DNA from: Acanthaster planci
Taxonomy: Eukaryota; Echinodermata; Asteroidea; Valvatida; Acanthasteridae
DNA length: 64,000 nucleotides
Assembly: GCF_001949145.1 (NCBI RefSeq)
Contig: NW_019091398.1
Location: 585,894-649,893, forward strand
Direction of reading: 5' to 3'
Position numbers and translations under genes: made by a program. The notes beneath the pieces were generated by a model. It made no database searches. It was given only the letters and a program-made list of their open reading frames with translations, and was not told the origin of the DNA. This document shows positions 62,517-64,000 of this stretch, in pieces (positions within the stretch are counted from its first letter, which is position 1; each line of letters starts with the position of its first letter).

Positions 62517-62960
62517 TAGGGCTGAATCAATTCGAAAAATTCCCTATTCCAATATTCGACCTTCAATTCGATCGAATATTCTGTCGTACCGACCGACAGA
62601 TTGTTGATGAACAAACCATGTAAAATATCAGTGGCAACAACACACACAGTTCACATTATAATCAATAAAATAGCTTCTCACGTCTATGAATATCTCCAGC
62701 CACGATTTAGCAAGATTTAAGAGGTGAACAATACGTCTTGCCTTATTGAAAATTTCTATTCCTTTTAACTTTTTTAATGAATTTACTTTTGAATCGTTGT
62801 AAGATTTCTGTCACTTTCACTTGAAACTGCGTAAAACAAACCTCCATAGTTCAATTTTTCTCATTTAAAACAAAGCAAATTTTGCGTTTGAATATTCGAA
62901 TTCGGATAATTGTATTCGAATATCCGATTATCGAATATTTGGATATTCAGCACAGCCCTA
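62517..62960. mobile_element. Probable non-autonomous hAT-type element
   Basis: Starts TAGGGCTGAATCAATTCGAA and ends GGATATTCAGCACAGCCCTA, imperfect inverted ends of the widespread TAGGGCTG hAT type. The subterminal regions are full of ATTCGAATATTCGA-like words. The flanks ATCAGAGG and GTAAGAGG may be a decayed 8-bp target duplication. No transposase frame. Confidence 0.65.
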
Positions 62961-64000
62961 AGTAAGAGGCCTAAGGGGTTCGGTGAAAAAAATATATTAA
63001 CAAAAACAAAACAAAGAAAAAGGCTGTAATGGAAGCTGAAATCTAATCAGATGCATACAATGAAATTGTGAAAATAATCCCCTTGTGATATAGAGTCCTG
63101 ATATAGAGACAATACGAGAGTAAATGACACTGTAACACGCGCATTCAACGCCCCAACAATACAAGGATCCAAGAGTGCGACATAATTATTAACGTGGAAA
63201 GTCATGATTATACTGCCGGGCTGCCATGTTTCATAGCGATCACTGTTGCAGACAGATTTGTCATTGCGTGGCATGACACATAATACTCAGCCAACACAGC
63301 AAACGGAGGAAACCTCCGGCCTGGTGTCCTGCCGAACGGTACACGAATAGAGCGAGGTTATAGTTTGAGTCATGTGTGCGTTATATTTCGAACAAACCGT
63401 TTGTTAAGAATGGACTTGTTTGGTACAAACGGGGGATACAGCGGGAGAAGAGAAAGGGAAAAACGGAGAAGGTGGGGGTGGGACAGTGGGCAGTGGACAG
63501 TGAGAAAAAGGCGGGGAACTGAGGAAAATCTCCAGCACTTTTAAGCACGAATTCAGGCTCAGCATGTAGGCATTTTTCACTTCATTTCAGAAATCATGGT
63601 CAGGATGTCAGTCAGTTTTAATTTTCGCTTTCAATATTGCAGTCATTTAAAATGGCACCATCCCAAATGTTCTGCACTCTGCTTTCTGTCGGACTTACGG
63701 TATCTTTATTCCCATTTAAAACTGACCTTCGCGCAATTTGATAGTGCGAATTTTTGTCAGCTTCTGTTTCTCGCTGTCAAGGACTTTCGTATCTGATGAG
63801 ATTCCACCTGTACGGCGACCACGATAACCTGGTCAAAGCCCCATGCGGTGTGTTTCAGTGCGCGCAAATCCCTCAGGTTCGTCCATTAATATTCGTTTGT
63901 GCGCTTGGCCGCGCACCCACGCCCAGTATTGTTGCTTCGTGACTTGCTTGGCTATTTTACACTGTGCAGGTTTTGTGGCGTTACATATTATTTTGCATAT
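62961..64000. other. Right edge, no gene recognised
   Basis: Probably still intron of the cyclase gene. A purine-rich stretch lies at 63430-63530. No exon recognised. Confidence 0.4.

Overview
This is a eukaryotic (metazoan) genomic window. Genes are split by short introns with GT-AG borders, intergenic DNA is AT-rich and full of SINEs, MITEs and retroelement debris, and there is one assembly gap (10972-11151) plus a single ambiguous base at 13138. Two gene families are recognisable: microsomal epoxide hydrolase (EPHX1 family) and a membrane adenylyl cyclase most like type 3. Gene structure and repeat content suggest an invertebrate deuterostome (echinoderm, hemichordate or amphioxus). I cannot fix the species from the sequence.

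The left 51 kb is a head-to-tail tandem array of EPHX1-like genes, all on the + strand. Copy A (1-1517) is only the 3' half, cut by the window edge. Copy B (12942-16646) has an odd first exon interrupted by the ambiguous base. Copy C (23838-28162) and copy D (37046-42173) are complete and intact, with eight coding exons of nearly constant length and conserved intron phases (458 and 456 residues). A decayed fifth copy lies at 48532-51190. Copies B-D start about 11-13 kb apart, and parts of their 5' and 3' flanks are also shared, so the duplication unit was much larger than the gene. The intact copies keep the alpha/beta-hydrolase nucleophile Asp, the HGW oxyanion motif, both lid tyrosines and the Glu/His pair. 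Copy A naturally has Asp in place of the charge-relay Glu, and copy B has Met in place of the Trp after the nucleophile.

Between the genes are mobile elements: a broken Ty3/gypsy element (about 6.2-9.8 kb, mostly - strand, with the integrase core on the opposite strand), a LINE endonuclease fragment, tRNA-derived SINEs, a 186-bp MITE family with 8-bp target duplications, a 573-bp foldback element with a 9-bp target duplication, and several hairpin elements. Several of these are present in one tandem copy and absent at the matching place in another, so they can date the duplications.

The right part (51.2-64 kb) is gene-poor. Its only confident gene is the first coding exon of an ADCY3-like adenylyl cyclase (58789-59460); the rest of that gene must lie beyond the window. 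A 58-bp tandem repeat (53423-53596) and a probable hAT-type non-autonomous element (62517-62960) also lie here. A possible small unidentified gene lies around 45.2-47.5 kb.
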